A stretch of DNA of 51,740 nt from CAYFPS01 sp964345075. GTDB lineage: Bacteria > CAIWAD01. Of the stretch, positions 17,708 through 27,518 are shown in pieces. The notes beneath the pieces were generated by a model. That model saw only the letters and a list, made by a program, of their open reading frames with translations. It did no database searches and was not told the DNA's origin. The translations under genes were made by a program, and so were the position numbers. How positions within the stretch are numbered: position 1 is the stretch's first letter; each line of letters opens with the position of its first letter. The stretch lies in the NCBI GenBank assembly GCA_964345075.1, contig CAYFPS010000021.1:1-51740 (forward strand), written 5' to 3'.

Positions 17708-19560
17708 GTTCCTTCTACATAACCACACCCATCTACTACGTCAACTCGGACCTGCATCTGGGTCACGCGTATACGACCGTACTGGCCGACGTTTTCACCC
17801 GCTATCACAAGCTGGCCGGGGACGATTGCCGCTTTCTTACCGGTACCGACGAACACGGACAGAAAGTGCTGGAGGCGGCAACCAGGCTCGGCGTGGACAC
17901 GCGCGAGCACTGTGATGAAATGTCACGTCGCTACAAGGTGCTGTGGGAGAAGCTCGACATTCGCTACGACCGTTTCATTCGCACAACGGATGCCGATCAC
18001 ATTGAGTTTGTATCACAGTGCCTGCAGCGCCTGCATGACGAAGGGCACTTGTATACGCAGGATTATGAAGGCTGGTACGATGTGAAGAGCGAGCGCTACT
18101 TCACCGAAAAGGATCTGGTTGACGGCAAAAGCCCCGACGGAAATGAAGTTGTCAAGCTGCGCGAGAAGAACTGGTTCTTCCGCATGTCCGCCTTTCAGGA
18201 CTGGCTGATCGATCACATTCAAAGCAATCCTGAGTTCATTCAGCCCGAACACCGCCGCAATGAAGTGCTGGGCTTTTTGAGGCAGCCGCTGCAGGACCTC
18301 TGCATCAGCCGTCCCAAGACGCGCATGGGCTGGGGCATTGAGCTGCCCTTTGACACCGATTACGTGTGTTACGTCTGGGTGGATGCGCTGCTCAACTATG
18401 TGACGGGTGCCGGCGATCGCTGGCCGGCCAGCCTGCACCTGATCGGCAAGGACATTCTGACCACGCACTGTGTCTACTGGCCAACCCTGTTGAAGGCGCT
18501 GGGCATGGAGATGCCGAAGACCCTGCTGATTCACGGCTGGTGGCTTGTTGACAATCAAAAGATGTCCAAGTCGGAAGGCAACGTGGTCAATCCGCTCAGC
18601 CTGATCGATCACATCGGCGTGGACGCTTTTCGCTTTTTCCTGATTCGCGAGATGGTGCCCTGGAACGACTGTTCTTTCACCTTTGAGAGCATCGTCAAGC
18701 GCCTGAACACGGATCTGGCCAACGATCTGGGCAATCTCTTAAGCCGTGTTACAAATCTTGCCAGCAAGAATCTGGCGAATCAGCTGCCTGCTCCCGACAA
18801 GGGCCTGACCGGCCTGAAGGCCTTCTTCGCCGAGCACCTTGCCGGTTGGCGCGAGCAGCTTGCTGCAAACAATCTTTACGGGCTGCTGGAGAGCGTCTTC
18901 TCCATGATTCGCGAGGCCAATCGCGAAATGGAGCAGCATGCGCCCTGGAAGCTGATCAAGCAGGATGCCGCTGCTGCAGCCGGCATGCTGGCGGAGACAG
19001 CCGAAGCCCTGAGACTGTCCGCGCTGTTGCTGGAACCTGTGATGCCGGGCCTTTCCACAAGCATTCTGGAGCGACTGGGCTCAGTGGATGCGCGTGAAAT
19101 TGCCTGGTGTGATACACGTTCTTTCAAGGTGAGTCACGGTGAGCCGGTTTTCCCGCGCATCGATCTCAAGGCATTCATGGAAGCCCTCGTACCGGCCAGG
19201 CCCGCTGAGAAAAAGCAAGCCACTGAGCCAGATGAAGGCACAATTGCTTTTGAAGACTTTGCGAAAACGCGCCTCCTGGCAGCACGCATTCTGGAAGCTG
19301 CCCCGGTTGACGGTGCGGACAGGCTGCTTAAACTGAAGGTCGATGCGGGTGAAGCAGAGCCACGGCAGGTTATCGCCGGCATTGCCCCTTCATATACGGC
19401 TGAGGAGCTGCCCGGAACCATGGTCTGCCTGGTGGCCAATCTTAAGCCGGCAAAGATCCGTGGCGTACTCAGTCAGGGCATGCTGCTGGCCAGCAAGGAA
19501 GGCAAACGGCTTGTCCTGGTAAACCCGGGCGATGTCGCACCGGGCAGTAGCATCGGTTGA
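17704..19560 (+). CDS. metG: Methionyl-tRNA synthetase with C-terminal tRNA-binding domain
   Basis: Class I synthetase charging tRNA-Met. The 618-residue product has the HIGH-type motif as HLGHAY near residue 18 and KMSKSEGN near 285. The zinc-knuckle insert lacks CxxC pairs (YFTEKDLVDGKSPDGN region), as in knuckle-less MetRS forms. An EMAP/Trbp111-type tRNA-binding domain (about 515-618) ends the protein. The start is GTG, sharing bases with the ricT stop (GTGA), so translation is probably coupled. Confidence 0.96.
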   Translation: MSSFYITTPIYYVNSDLHLGHAYTTVLADVFTRYHKLAGDDCRFLTGTDEHGQKVLEAATRLGVDTREHCDEMSRRYKVLWEKLDIRYDRFIRTTDADHIEFVSQCLQRLHDEGHLYTQDYEGWYDVKSERYFTEKDLVDGKSPDGNEVVKLREKNWFFRMSAFQDWLIDHIQSNPEFIQPEHRRNEVLGFLRQPLQDLCISRPKTRMGWGIELPFDTDYVCYVWVDALLNYVTGAGDRWPASLHLIGKDILTTHCVYWPTLLKALGMEMPKTLLIHGWWLVDNQKMSKSEGNVVNPLSLIDHIGVDAFRFFLIREMVPWNDCSFTFESIVKRLNTDLANDLGNLLSRVTNLASKNLANQLPAPDKGLTGLKAFFAEHLAGWREQLAANNLYGLLESVFSMIREANREMEQHAPWKLIKQDAAAAAGMLAETAEALRLSALLLEPVMPGLSTSILERLGSVDAREIAWCDTRSFKVSHGEPVFPRIDLKAFMEALVPARPAEKKQATEPDEGTIAFEDFAKTRLLAARILEAAPVDGADRLLKLKVDAGEAEPRQVIAGIAPSYTAEELPGTMVCLVANLKPAKIRGVLSQGMLLASKEGKRLVLVNPGDVAPGSSIG

Positions 19561-19592
19561 CCCCTATTCCCCCCCAGGGAGACAGAAAGTCG

Positions 19593-21980
19593 ATGACACA
19601 AGCATCCATTCTTGGTTCAGATCGCAATCCGGAGCGACTGCTGGCCGGAATGCAGACCATTCTTGCGATTACACGCAAAATGGCCGGCAGTCTGGACCAC
19701 TCCTCCATTCTGCAGGAGATCTGCATTGCCAGTCGTGATCTGCTGGATGCCAACGACACAACCATTATGGGGCTTGACGATTCCGGTCAGCTGCTGAAGC
19801 CCCTCTACACGGATGATGTAACCTACACCGAAAGCTTGATGAACTTCAGGCTGCCCGTGGGTCAGGGTTTGACCGGACACGTTGTTGCCACCGGCAAGGC
19901 CGAGATTGTCAATGATCCGGCACATTCCAGTCTTGTGATACAAGTACCGGGTACACCTGAAGAAATTCAGGAAGTGTTGATGAGCGTGCCGCTGATGCAG
20001 AGCGGCAAGCCGATTGGCGCAGTTACTGTAACACGTCCGCTGGATCGTCCATTTGGCGAACTGGATCTGGAACTCCTGATGATTCTGGCCGGGCAGGTTT
20101 CAGCTCTGCTGGGTAGTGCGCGCCTTTTGGGCGACCTGGCCCGCTCCGAAGAGAGTTTTCGCTCGCTTGTGGAGAATGCGGAGGTGGGGCTTTTCCGTCT
20201 GGATCTTGAAGGACGCCTGCTCTGGATCAACCCCTTCATCAAGGATCTGCTCCACCTGGGCAGCGGCCTGCCAGAAGCCAGGTTGATCTGGGGTGGTGAT
20301 GCGGCCCATCGCGAATTCATTGAAAAACTCAATCACCAGCAAAAGGTGGTTGATCAACATTGTCGCACCATGACCTCGGACGGCAGCATTCGGGATCTTG
20401 CGATAAGCGCCCGGCGTTTTGCCGAGCTGGGTTATATCGAAGGCGTGATACGTGACATCTCCGCCCGGACCAGACTGGAGTACGAGAACCAGGCCAGGCT
20501 GCTCCTGCTGGAAAGCCTGATCAACAACCTGCCACTGGCGCTTGTGATACGCGATCCGGAAGGACACGTCCTCGGTGACAATCCTGCTTTCCGGGAGCTC
20601 TTCATGGACAACGAAGCAGGAAAAGGTCTGGCCCGCTTCAACAATATGCTGCGCTCGCTCCCCGATCTGGCCTCACTACTGAAGGAGGCCCTGCGAGGCA
20701 GGGGTGGTAGTGTTGAGGAAATGGAGATTCCCGCCCAGCACATGAACACCGGCAAGCCGGGCTTTTTCAACATCAGTTGTGTCCCCATTACCAATCCGGA
20801 AGGTGTTACAACCGAGATTGTGATGCTCTTTGAGGATATGAGCGAACGGCGTACTCTGCGCAATCAGCTGATTCAAAGTCAGAAGATGGAGAGCGTGGGC
20901 AGTCTGGCGGGTGGAATTGCGCATGACTTCAGCGCGATTCTGGGTGGCATCATGAGCAACACGGCCTTTCTGCAGGACAAACACGCCGCAGACAAGGAGA
21001 GCAGCGAGCACCTTGGAATCATCGAGCGGGCTGTATCACGGGCCGGCCAGTTGACCCGCCAGCTGCTCGGCTTTTCCAGGCAGGCTCCCGAACAGCAGGA
21101 AGAGCTGGCCGTGGATGCGGTGATTGATCGTACCCTCGAGCTTTTTCAGCGCAGCATCCGCCCCAATATTCACCTGCAGCGCGATGGCGACTCCGGCCTG
21201 CCGCCGCTGATCGGTGATACAATGAAACTCGAGCAGATGCTGCTCAACCTTCTGTTAAATGCAGTTGATGCCATTGATGGTGAAGGTGCGATCACCCTCA
21301 AGTGCCGTGAACGCCTGCTGGATGATCACGAAGCTGAAAGGCTTGAACTGAAGGCAGGACGCTACATCGAGCTGGATGTGCAGGATACGGGCAGCGGCAT
21401 TCTGGAAGCGGATCTGGCCCGTGTCTTTGATCCCTTCTTCAGCACCAAGGGGCCGGGCAAGGGTACGGGCCTGGGCCTGACAATGGTCTACAACATTGTT
21501 GAAAGCCACCGCGGTCACGTGGAGCTCAAGTCGCGACCCGGATTTGGAACACGGGTTCGGGTTCTGCTGCCACAGGCGCCAGCACGGACAGGTGACGAAG
21601 GTGCAGAAGGTTCCGGCAGCCTGATCTGGGTGGTAGACGACGACAAGGTTCTGCGTGACATGCTGCGCCGCATTCTGGAAAGTCAGGGTTACCGTGTGGC
21701 AACCTGGGACAGTGGCGAAAGCGCATTACAGCAGTTGAAAAAGACGCAGGAACTACCCGAGCTCTGGATCATTGACATGCTGATGCGTGGCATTAGCGGC
21801 CTGGAAACCCGCGAAGAGATCCTGAAATTGTTCCCCGACAGCCGCCTGCTCTTCTGCTCCGGCTACACGACCCACCAGAAAGGCGAGCTGCTCAATCTGC
21901 CTGGCGTGCGCGGATTCATCGAGAAGCCCTTTACCCTGTCCAGTCTGAATACACTGGTGAAGCGGGCGCTGGAAGCTTAG
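19593..21980 (+). CDS. Hybrid sensor histidine kinase (GAF-PAS-PAS-HK-REC)
   Basis: A cytoplasmic-looking 795-residue sensor with no TM segment. Order: GAF (about 20-175), PAS (about 185-300), second PAS (about 310-425), dimerisation domain with the H-box LAGGIAHDFSAILGG, ATPase with N-box LNLLLNAVDAID and G-boxes DTGSGI and GKGTGLGLTM, then a receiver. The receiver has VVDDDK, the phospho-acceptor Asp in WIIDMLM, and Lys in IEKPF. The ATG at 19593, with an AGGGAG site, is preferred over an in-frame TTG at 19557. No response regulator is adjacent; the NtrC-type regulator 7 kb away is one possible partner. Confidence 0.92.
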   Translation: MTQASILGSDRNPERLLAGMQTILAITRKMAGSLDHSSILQEICIASRDLLDANDTTIMGLDDSGQLLKPLYTDDVTYTESLMNFRLPVGQGLTGHVVATGKAEIVNDPAHSSLVIQVPGTPEEIQEVLMSVPLMQSGKPIGAVTVTRPLDRPFGELDLELLMILAGQVSALLGSARLLGDLARSEESFRSLVENAEVGLFRLDLEGRLLWINPFIKDLLHLGSGLPEARLIWGGDAAHREFIEKLNHQQKVVDQHCRTMTSDGSIRDLAISARRFAELGYIEGVIRDISARTRLEYENQARLLLLESLINNLPLALVIRDPEGHVLGDNPAFRELFMDNEAGKGLARFNNMLRSLPDLASLLKEALRGRGGSVEEMEIPAQHMNTGKPGFFNISCVPITNPEGVTTEIVMLFEDMSERRTLRNQLIQSQKMESVGSLAGGIAHDFSAILGGIMSNTAFLQDKHAADKESSEHLGIIERAVSRAGQLTRQLLGFSRQAPEQQEELAVDAVIDRTLELFQRSIRPNIHLQRDGDSGLPPLIGDTMKLEQMLLNLLLNAVDAIDGEGAITLKCRERLLDDHEAERLELKAGRYIELDVQDTGSGILEADLARVFDPFFSTKGPGKGTGLGLTMVYNIVESHRGHVELKSRPGFGTRVRVLLPQAPARTGDEGAEGSGSLIWVVDDDKVLRDMLRRILESQGYRVATWDSGESALQQLKKTQELPELWIIDMLMRGISGLETREEILKLFPDSRLLFCSGYTTHQKGELLNLPGVRGFIEKPFTLSSLNTLVKRALEA

Positions 21981-21982
21981 GT

Positions 21983-22667
21983 CCGCTTCATGCCGATGAA
22001 TCGGCACTACGCCCAGGCTTGCTGGAACTGGTATCTGGCCCGCTAATAACTGGCCTGCTGGTAGCTGAGCGTAGCTGTGTTATGATTTCGCGTATGAAAA
22101 GTGTCAGGCACGTGCCAGACACGTGTCTGGCACCGGTAATCCTTGGTGCCGGGGTCGTGCCAGGGTCCACAAAGCTATCCACGCCACCTTTGTCCCCACT
22201 GTGTCAAAACAGCCTTACAGCGAAAGCAAAAGTCCTTCCCCTCCGCTTCATGCCGAAGTGTCGGCTATGCCCAGGCTTACTGGTAACTGGTATCCGCTAA
22301 CTGGCCTGCTGGTACCTGGCAACTGGTAACTGAGGGTGGCTGTGTTATGATTTCGCGTATGAAAAGTATGAAAAGTGTCAGGCACGTGCCAGACACGTGT
22401 CTGGCACCGGTAATCCTTGGTGCCGGGGTCGTGCCAGGGTCCACAAAGCTATCCACGCCACCTTTGTCCCCACTGTGTCAAAACAGCCTTACAGCGAAAG
22501 CAAAAGTCCTTCCCCTCCGCTTCATGCCGAAGTGTCGGCTATGCCCAGGCTTACTGGTAACTGGTATCCGCTAACTGGCCTGCTGGTACCTGGCAACTGG
22601 TAACTGAGGGTGGCTGTGTTATGATTTCGCGTATGAAAAGTGCCAGACACGTGTCTGGCACCGGTTG
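21983..22667. repeat. 274-bp tandem repeat with 22-bp perfect palindrome
   Basis: Between convergent genes, a block repeats with a 274-nt period: 22101 onward and 22375 onward are almost base-for-base equal. A diverged partial copy begins near 21983 and a short end copy lies at 22605-22667. Each carries a perfect 22-bp palindrome made of GTGCCAGACAC joined to GTGTCTGGCAC, at 22112-22133, 22386-22407 and 22640-22661. Two are preceded by AAAAGTGTCAGGCAC. A second hairpin, TGCCGA...TCGGC, follows CCGCTTCA. It resembles REP-type elements mobilised by Y1 transposases, but no transposase is present. Small open frames inside are identical in each copy and look non-coding. Confidence 0.9.
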
Positions 22668-22826
22668 GACACCCGCGCAGCCCACCGTCAAAGAGCCTTG
22701 ACACTTTCCGCAATCGCTGTTCCCGACTGAGTTCCCGATTGCCATTTTGAGAAACGTCCAAGCCCCTTGACACTTCGCGGCTTCACAGGCACTAACGACT
22801 AACGACTAACGACTGACCGCTAACCA
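22668..22826. repeat. Intergenic tail with ACTAACG heptamer repeat
   Basis: This stretch between the repeat block and the lon stop holds three perfect ACTAACG units (22791-22811) followed by a related ACTGACCGCTAACC run. No gene or clear terminator is seen. Confidence 0.7.
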
Positions 22827-25166
22827 CTACTTCAGCATCCACTCCAGCACTTCCGCAACCCGTGATACAGGTCGAAAGGAGAGGCTCTTTCGAATCTCTT
22901 CAGGAATGTCGGCCAGGTCCTTTTCGTTGTCAGCGGGAAAGAGAATGTGCTTGATGCCGGCACGGTGCGCGGCCATGACTTTTTCCCTCAGTCCGCCAAT
23001 CGGCAGAACACTGCCACGCAGGCTGAGCTCGCCTGTCATGGCCGTGTCATTGCGCAGCTTTCTTCCTGTAAGCAGTGATACAAGAGCGCTGATGATGGCA
23101 ATACCGGCGGAGGGCCCATCCTTGGGTGTTGCACCCTCCGGAAAGTGGACGTGCAGGTCTGTATCACGATGGAACTCGGCCGAGACGCCCAGTTCCTTGG
23201 CGTGTCCTCGAATGTAGCTCAAGGCAATCTCGCCCGATTCACGCATCACATCACCCAGACTACCTGTAAGACGAAGCCGGCCCGTTCCAGGCATGCCAGC
23301 GGCCTCGATGAACATCAGGGCACCGCCGAAGGCCGTCCAGGCCATGCCGGTGGCCACACCCACCTCGGGCCTTCTGCCAGCACTTTCCGGCGTGATACGA
23401 TGATGTCCCAGCAATTCGCGCACCTGATCGCGACCGGCCTTCAGAGATAGCTGCTCGCCTTCCGCCACCCGGCGCGCCACCTTGCGGGCAACGCTGCCAA
23501 TCTTCTGCTCGAGCTTGCGCACACCGGCTTCCCGCGTGTACTCTTCGATCACCGTCTTCAGGCCTGCAGGTGAAAAAGAGAGCTGGCTCTTCGCCAGTCC
23601 GCACTGCTTCAGCTGGCGCGGCACCAGATAGCGTTTGGCGATTTCCAGTTTCTCCGTGGGCAGATAACCCGGCAGTTGTATCACCTCCATGCGATCACGC
23701 AGCGGTCCGGGAATCCGATCCATCTGATTGGCCGTTGCAATGAACATCACGTGTGACAAATCGACTGCCTGCTCCAGATAGTGATCGGAGAAGCTGTGAT
23801 TCTGGGCCGGATCCAGCACCTCAAGCAGGGCAGCGGCCGGATCACCCTTCACGTCTGCTCCCAGCTTGTCAATCTCATCCAGCATGAAGACCGGATTGGT
23901 GCAGCCTGTCTCACGCAGCTTTTGCACAATACGTCCCGGCATGGCGCCAACATAGGTGCGGCGATGCCCACGGATCTCGCTTTCATCGTGTACGCCACCC
24001 AGCGCCAGCCGCACAAAGCGCCTGCCCAGCGCGTGGGCGATGGACTGTCCCAGACTGGTCTTGCCGACTCCGGGAGGTCCGGCAAAGCAAAGGATCGGCG
24101 ACTTGCGGCCGCCATTGGTCAACTGCCTTACCGCGATGAACTCAAGAATTCTCTCCTTGATCTCTTCCAGACCATAATGATCCCGGTCCAGCACACGCCG
24201 TGCGAGCTTCATGTCGTGACGATCGGCGTCCCGCTGCTGCCAGGGAAAGCTGACCAGCCAGTCCACATAGGTGCGGGCGACACTGAACTCGGAGGAAGAA
24301 GGACTCATCCGTGAAAGTCGCTTCAGCTCGCGCTCGCCGGCCTCGCGAACCGACTCAGGATATTTTTCATCCTGAAAACGCTGCTTGAGGTCATCCAGCT
24401 CCACCTGCGCATCATCGTCCTCGCCAAGTTCGTGGCGTATCACCTTGATCTGCTCGCGCAGGTAGTATTCCTTCTGATTGCGATCCATCGCGCGGGCCAG
24501 ATCTTCCTGAATCTTGCGCGAGAGCTCGGCCAGCTCGACTTCCTTGCGCAGCAGCTTGAGCACAGCTTCCGCACGGGCAACCGAATCCTTTTCAGCCAGG
24601 ATTTCCTGACGCTCCTCGATGGAGAAATTCAGATTGGCGCAGGCCAGATCCGCCAGTCGACCCAGCTCCTTGATGCCCCTTAAGGAAGCCATCAGGTCTT
24701 CGCCCAGCCAGTTGTGAATGGCGCGGAAGTCCTCGAGGCCCTTGATCAGCTCTTTGCGATAGCCCTCGCTCTTGACGCTTGAGCGCTGATCCTCCTGTCG
24801 CCGTGATACACGGACGCGCAAGTATGGATCACGTGAAGCGATACCGTCGAAACTGATGCGTTCCACACCCTGCAAAAGCAGGCCCATGGAGCCATCGGGC
24901 ACCGAAAACATTTTGAGGATCTGCACCGCCGTGCCCACGGGCGCGAGCCTGTCACCATCTTCCACGCCGGGCTTCAGAAAAACTGCGAGCATGCGATCGC
25001 CGCGCAGGGCGGCCTGCACATTGCGCACCTGGGATGGCTCGCTGACGACGTAAGGCAGAATGATACCGGGAAAAACCACCGCGTCAGTCACGGCCAGCAG
25101 ATGCAGCTCACCGGGAACGGGTGTATTGACGGGCTTTTCGACGATCTCGGGCAGATCGGGTCTCAT
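22827..25166 (-). CDS. lon: ATP-dependent protease Lon
   Basis: Cytoplasmic protease degrading misfolded and regulatory proteins. The 779-residue product has an N-terminal substrate domain (about 15-205), coiled coil, AAA+ module with Walker A AGPPGVGKTS and Walker B NPVFMLDEIDK, and a protease domain. The catalytic Ser is in PKDGPSAGIA and the catalytic Lys in GGLREKVMAA. It follows hsp20 with a 4-nt overlap (ATGA), which suggests one proteostasis operon. The gene carries seven copies of the dispersed GTGATAC word, the highest number of any gene here. Confidence 0.97.
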   Translation of the reverse strand: MRPDLPEIVEKPVNTPVPGELHLLAVTDAVVFPGIILPYVVSEPSQVRNVQAALRGDRMLAVFLKPGVEDGDRLAPVGTAVQILKMFSVPDGSMGLLLQGVERISFDGIASRDPYLRVRVSRRQEDQRSSVKSEGYRKELIKGLEDFRAIHNWLGEDLMASLRGIKELGRLADLACANLNFSIEERQEILAEKDSVARAEAVLKLLRKEVELAELSRKIQEDLARAMDRNQKEYYLREQIKVIRHELGEDDDAQVELDDLKQRFQDEKYPESVREAGERELKRLSRMSPSSSEFSVARTYVDWLVSFPWQQRDADRHDMKLARRVLDRDHYGLEEIKERILEFIAVRQLTNGGRKSPILCFAGPPGVGKTSLGQSIAHALGRRFVRLALGGVHDESEIRGHRRTYVGAMPGRIVQKLRETGCTNPVFMLDEIDKLGADVKGDPAAALLEVLDPAQNHSFSDHYLEQAVDLSHVMFIATANQMDRIPGPLRDRMEVIQLPGYLPTEKLEIAKRYLVPRQLKQCGLAKSQLSFSPAGLKTVIEEYTREAGVRKLEQKIGSVARKVARRVAEGEQLSLKAGRDQVRELLGHHRITPESAGRRPEVGVATGMAWTAFGGALMFIEAAGMPGTGRLRLTGSLGDVMRESGEIALSYIRGHAKELGVSAEFHRDTDLHVHFPEGATPKDGPSAGIAIISALVSLLTGRKLRNDTAMTGELSLRGSVLPIGGLREKVMAAHRAGIKHILFPADNEKDLADIPEEIRKSLSFRPVSRVAEVLEWMLK

Positions 25167-25585
25167 CGGCGGGTCCTTCCTGCTTGCCTGGGAATGCGGA
25201 TCTTCAAAAAGCCATCCTTGTAGTTGGCATCGACCCGGCTGGTATCCAGTCCTTCGGCCAGGCGAAAGGTCCGCTCAAAGGTGCCGAAGCTAAGTTCCAT
25301 GGTTGAGTATTCACGATTGTCCTCACCGGCAGGACAGTGTCTTGTGCCGCGGATGATAAGGGTTTGATCGTCCAGCGCCAGACGAATGTCATCGCGCTGA
25401 ATGCCGGCCAGTTCGACCATGATCAACAAGCCCTCTTCGTCCATCAGCACATCTGCGGGGGGAGACCAGACCCCGGAACCGCGTCCCAGACCTTCGTCCC
25501 GGCCAAGCAGCTCCCTGAATCGATGTTCCAGCTCCGGATCCATGCCCGAAAGCTGCTGCATCTGTCGTCTGTCCAAAAAATGCAT
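25163..25585 (-). CDS. Small heat-shock protein (Hsp20/alpha-crystallin)
   Basis: ATP-independent holdase chaperone. The 140-residue product has an alpha-crystallin domain (about 40-135): PPADVLMDEEGLLIMVELAG, the strand DQTLIIRGTR, FGTFERTFRLAEGLD, and the terminal NYKDGFLKIRIP. The ATG at 25585 has GGAG 6 nt upstream; an in-frame GTG at 25606 lies before that site and is less likely. A C-terminal I-x-I motif is present as IRI. It is directly coupled to lon. Confidence 0.92.
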   Translation of the reverse strand: MHFLDRRQMQQLSGMDPELEHRFRELLGRDEGLGRGSGVWSPPADVLMDEEGLLIMVELAGIQRDDIRLALDDQTLIIRGTRHCPAGEDNREYSTMELSFGTFERTFRLAEGLDTSRVDANYKDGFLKIRIPRQAGRTRR

Positions 25586-25637
25586 GATGACTCCAGTGAA
25601 TTTCACTGCTTAGGATCGGCTCCGACGGAGGGCAACT

Positions 25638-26600
25638 TCAGGTCTGACGAAGAAAGGGATTTTCTTCCGGAACTGGCTGACTGCCCTGCTGAAGGCCTTC
25701 TTCCAGCTTTGCGCAAAGCTGGGCACGCGTGCGTTTATCCACAATCCGCGCAAGGCTGAAATCCCGTGGATCCAGCCCGAGCATCGACCAGTAACCGGGC
25801 AAAAGTCGTGCGCCCTCACGGTAATCCAGCTCCCCCGCCAACAGGCGCAGCATCTCGGCCAGCATTGCCGCTTTTTCCGCCGCAGAAGGCGACTGGCCGG
25901 CAAGTTCCTGAAAGATCCAGGGCTTGATCATGGCCGCTCGACCAATCAGGATCGCACCAAGCCAGGGGCGCTGCTTATGAGCCTCGCGGGCATCCTGCGC
26001 ACTCTTCAGGTCCCCGCCTGCGCGGAGTTCAACCCCGGCCTGCCTGTCCAGCAAATCCAGCTGGCCCCAATCGGCGCGACCTTCATATTCCTGCTCGGCG
26101 GCGCGCGGATGAAGGCTGAACCAGTTCAGTTCCATCTCGCGGGCCACCTCAAAAAGACGGGGAAAGGCCCGCTCACCGGCCTTGAGTCCACTGCGGCACT
26201 TGATTCCAACCGGGCAGGTTGTGGCCTGGCGAAGCTTCTCCAGCAGGCTGTGCCAGAGTTCGGGTCTGGCCAGCAGCGCACTGCCACAGCCACGCTGAAC
26301 CAGTGGCGTAGCCGGACAGCCCATGTTCAGTTCGAAGGCCTGATAGCCAAGATCCAGCCCACGGTCAATCGCCGCAGGCAAGGGTTCGGGCCTGGAACAG
26401 AAGAGCTGCAGAATCTGGCCGGATGCCGGAGGATCAAGAGAAGCGCGCCTGAGTGAACCGGCATCGCCCTTGGCCAGCCCTTCCGCATCAACAAGTCCGG
26501 TACTGGTTTGATGGGCGCCCCAATCCAGAAAGGCGCGGCGAATCCCCGGCGTGGAAAAGCCGGACATGGGTGCCAGCTGCCAGGAAGGGGAGGGAGTCAT
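25638..26600 (-). CDS. dus: tRNA-dihydrouridine synthase
   Basis: Flavoenzyme reducing uridines in the tRNA D-loop. The 320-residue product has the TIM-barrel motifs LAPMSGFS at the FMN site, FELNMGCPA with the family cysteine region, PVGIKCRSG, HPRAAEQEYEGRADW, and IGRAAMIKPWIF near the phosphate site. The subfamily (A, B or C) cannot be fixed by eye. It starts 3 nt after the HDOD gene, so it is the last gene of the signalling operon. Confidence 0.9.
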   Translation of the reverse strand: MTPSPSWQLAPMSGFSTPGIRRAFLDWGAHQTSTGLVDAEGLAKGDAGSLRRASLDPPASGQILQLFCSRPEPLPAAIDRGLDLGYQAFELNMGCPATPLVQRGCGSALLARPELWHSLLEKLRQATTCPVGIKCRSGLKAGERAFPRLFEVAREMELNWFSLHPRAAEQEYEGRADWGQLDLLDRQAGVELRAGGDLKSAQDAREAHKQRPWLGAILIGRAAMIKPWIFQELAGQSPSAAEKAAMLAEMLRLLAGELDYREGARLLPGYWSMLGLDPRDFSLARIVDKRTRAQLCAKLEEGLQQGSQPVPEENPFLRQT

Positions 26601-26603
26601 GGT

Positions 26604-27518
26604 TCAGCTGAGTTCGCTGACCATGGTCTGCACGCGTTCGCGGGCGCGGCTGATCTCCTGACGAATCTCTTTCAGGGCTTCACTCTTGCGCTCGTTCTGC
26701 ACACGCTGCTGCTCTTCCACCAGCACATTCCAGGCAGGATCCAGCTCCACGCCCCAGAGATTGTCCTCACCCAGGCAGGCCATGGATTCTTCCTTGGTCA
26801 GCTGATTGGCAATGCGCACGCAGGCAACCAGCGGCGCGTGGGGACTTTGCTCGCGGAACTGATGATGCTCCTCGATCACGGCCCGGAGACTTTCCGGCAG
26901 CCCCCACTGGGCAGCCAGAATGGATCCGATTTCCGGGTGATCCAGCCCCAGCACCTTGCGCTCGGCTTCGAACTGCGGCAGCCCGCGGCTGACGGAGAGA
27001 TCGCTGGCATCGCGGTACTCGGCTTGGAAATACTGATCCAGTACAACCTTGCCCACATCGTGCAGCAGGCCAGCGGTAAAGTCCACGCCCTTGAAATCCA
27101 GATTGAAGTAGCCCGCAACCCGCGTGGCCAGTTCACCCGTGCCCAGCGAGTGCGACCAGAAGCGCTCCTTGTCCAGCATGTGATCGGGTTGAAAGCCATC
27201 CTCAAAGGTGCGCATGACACTGATGGTTGCCACCAGCTGCTGAAGTTCACGGGCACCCAGCACGACCATGGCCTGCTGAAGGCTTTCGATCTGCCGCGGA
27301 CGGCCGAACAGCGCACTGTTGGCCAGCTTCAGCACTCGGGCCGTCAGGCCGGTATCCTGCTGAACCAGTTGCATCAGCTGGCTCATGGAATAATCATCCT
27401 CGGCAAGCAGACGCAGCATGTCTGTGACCACGCGAGGCAGCGAGGGCAGACTTTCCAGGGTACGCAGGCGCTCGAGGACCCGCTCGCGACGAGCCTGAAT
27501 GTTGCTCGAATCAATCAT
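26604..27518 (-). CDS. HDOD-domain signalling protein
   Basis: A 304-residue protein with an HDOD domain (about 20-215). Landmarks are LPSLPRVVTDMLRLL, a QDTGLTARVLKLANSALFG stretch, VVLGARELQQLV, and the HD-like LLHDVGKVVLDQYF. These proteins usually transmit signals in regulation or chemotaxis without confirmed phosphohydrolase activity. The C-terminal part (about 250-304) is charged and helical. The ATG at 27518 has GGGAG upstream and overlaps the preceding gene by 8 nt. Genes before it encode response regulators. Confidence 0.9.
   Translation of the reverse strand: MIDSSNIQARRERVLERLRTLESLPSLPRVVTDMLRLLAEDDYSMSQLMQLVQQDTGLTARVLKLANSALFGRPRQIESLQQAMVVLGARELQQLVATISVMRTFEDGFQPDHMLDKERFWSHSLGTGELATRVAGYFNLDFKGVDFTAGLLHDVGKVVLDQYFQAEYRDASDLSVSRGLPQFEAERKVLGLDHPEIGSILAAQWGLPESLRAVIEEHHQFREQSPHAPLVACVRIANQLTKEESMACLGEDNLWGVELDPAWNVLVEEQQRVQNERKSEALKEIRQEISRARERVQTMVSELS

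Noticed and set aside
22019..22603. Repeated small open frames in the 274-bp block
   Set aside because: They are identical because the DNA is duplicated; they lack ribosome sites and cross palindromes.
21983..22667. CRISPR array
   Set aside because: The unit is 274 bp with no short direct repeats and unique spacers, and no cas gene is near.
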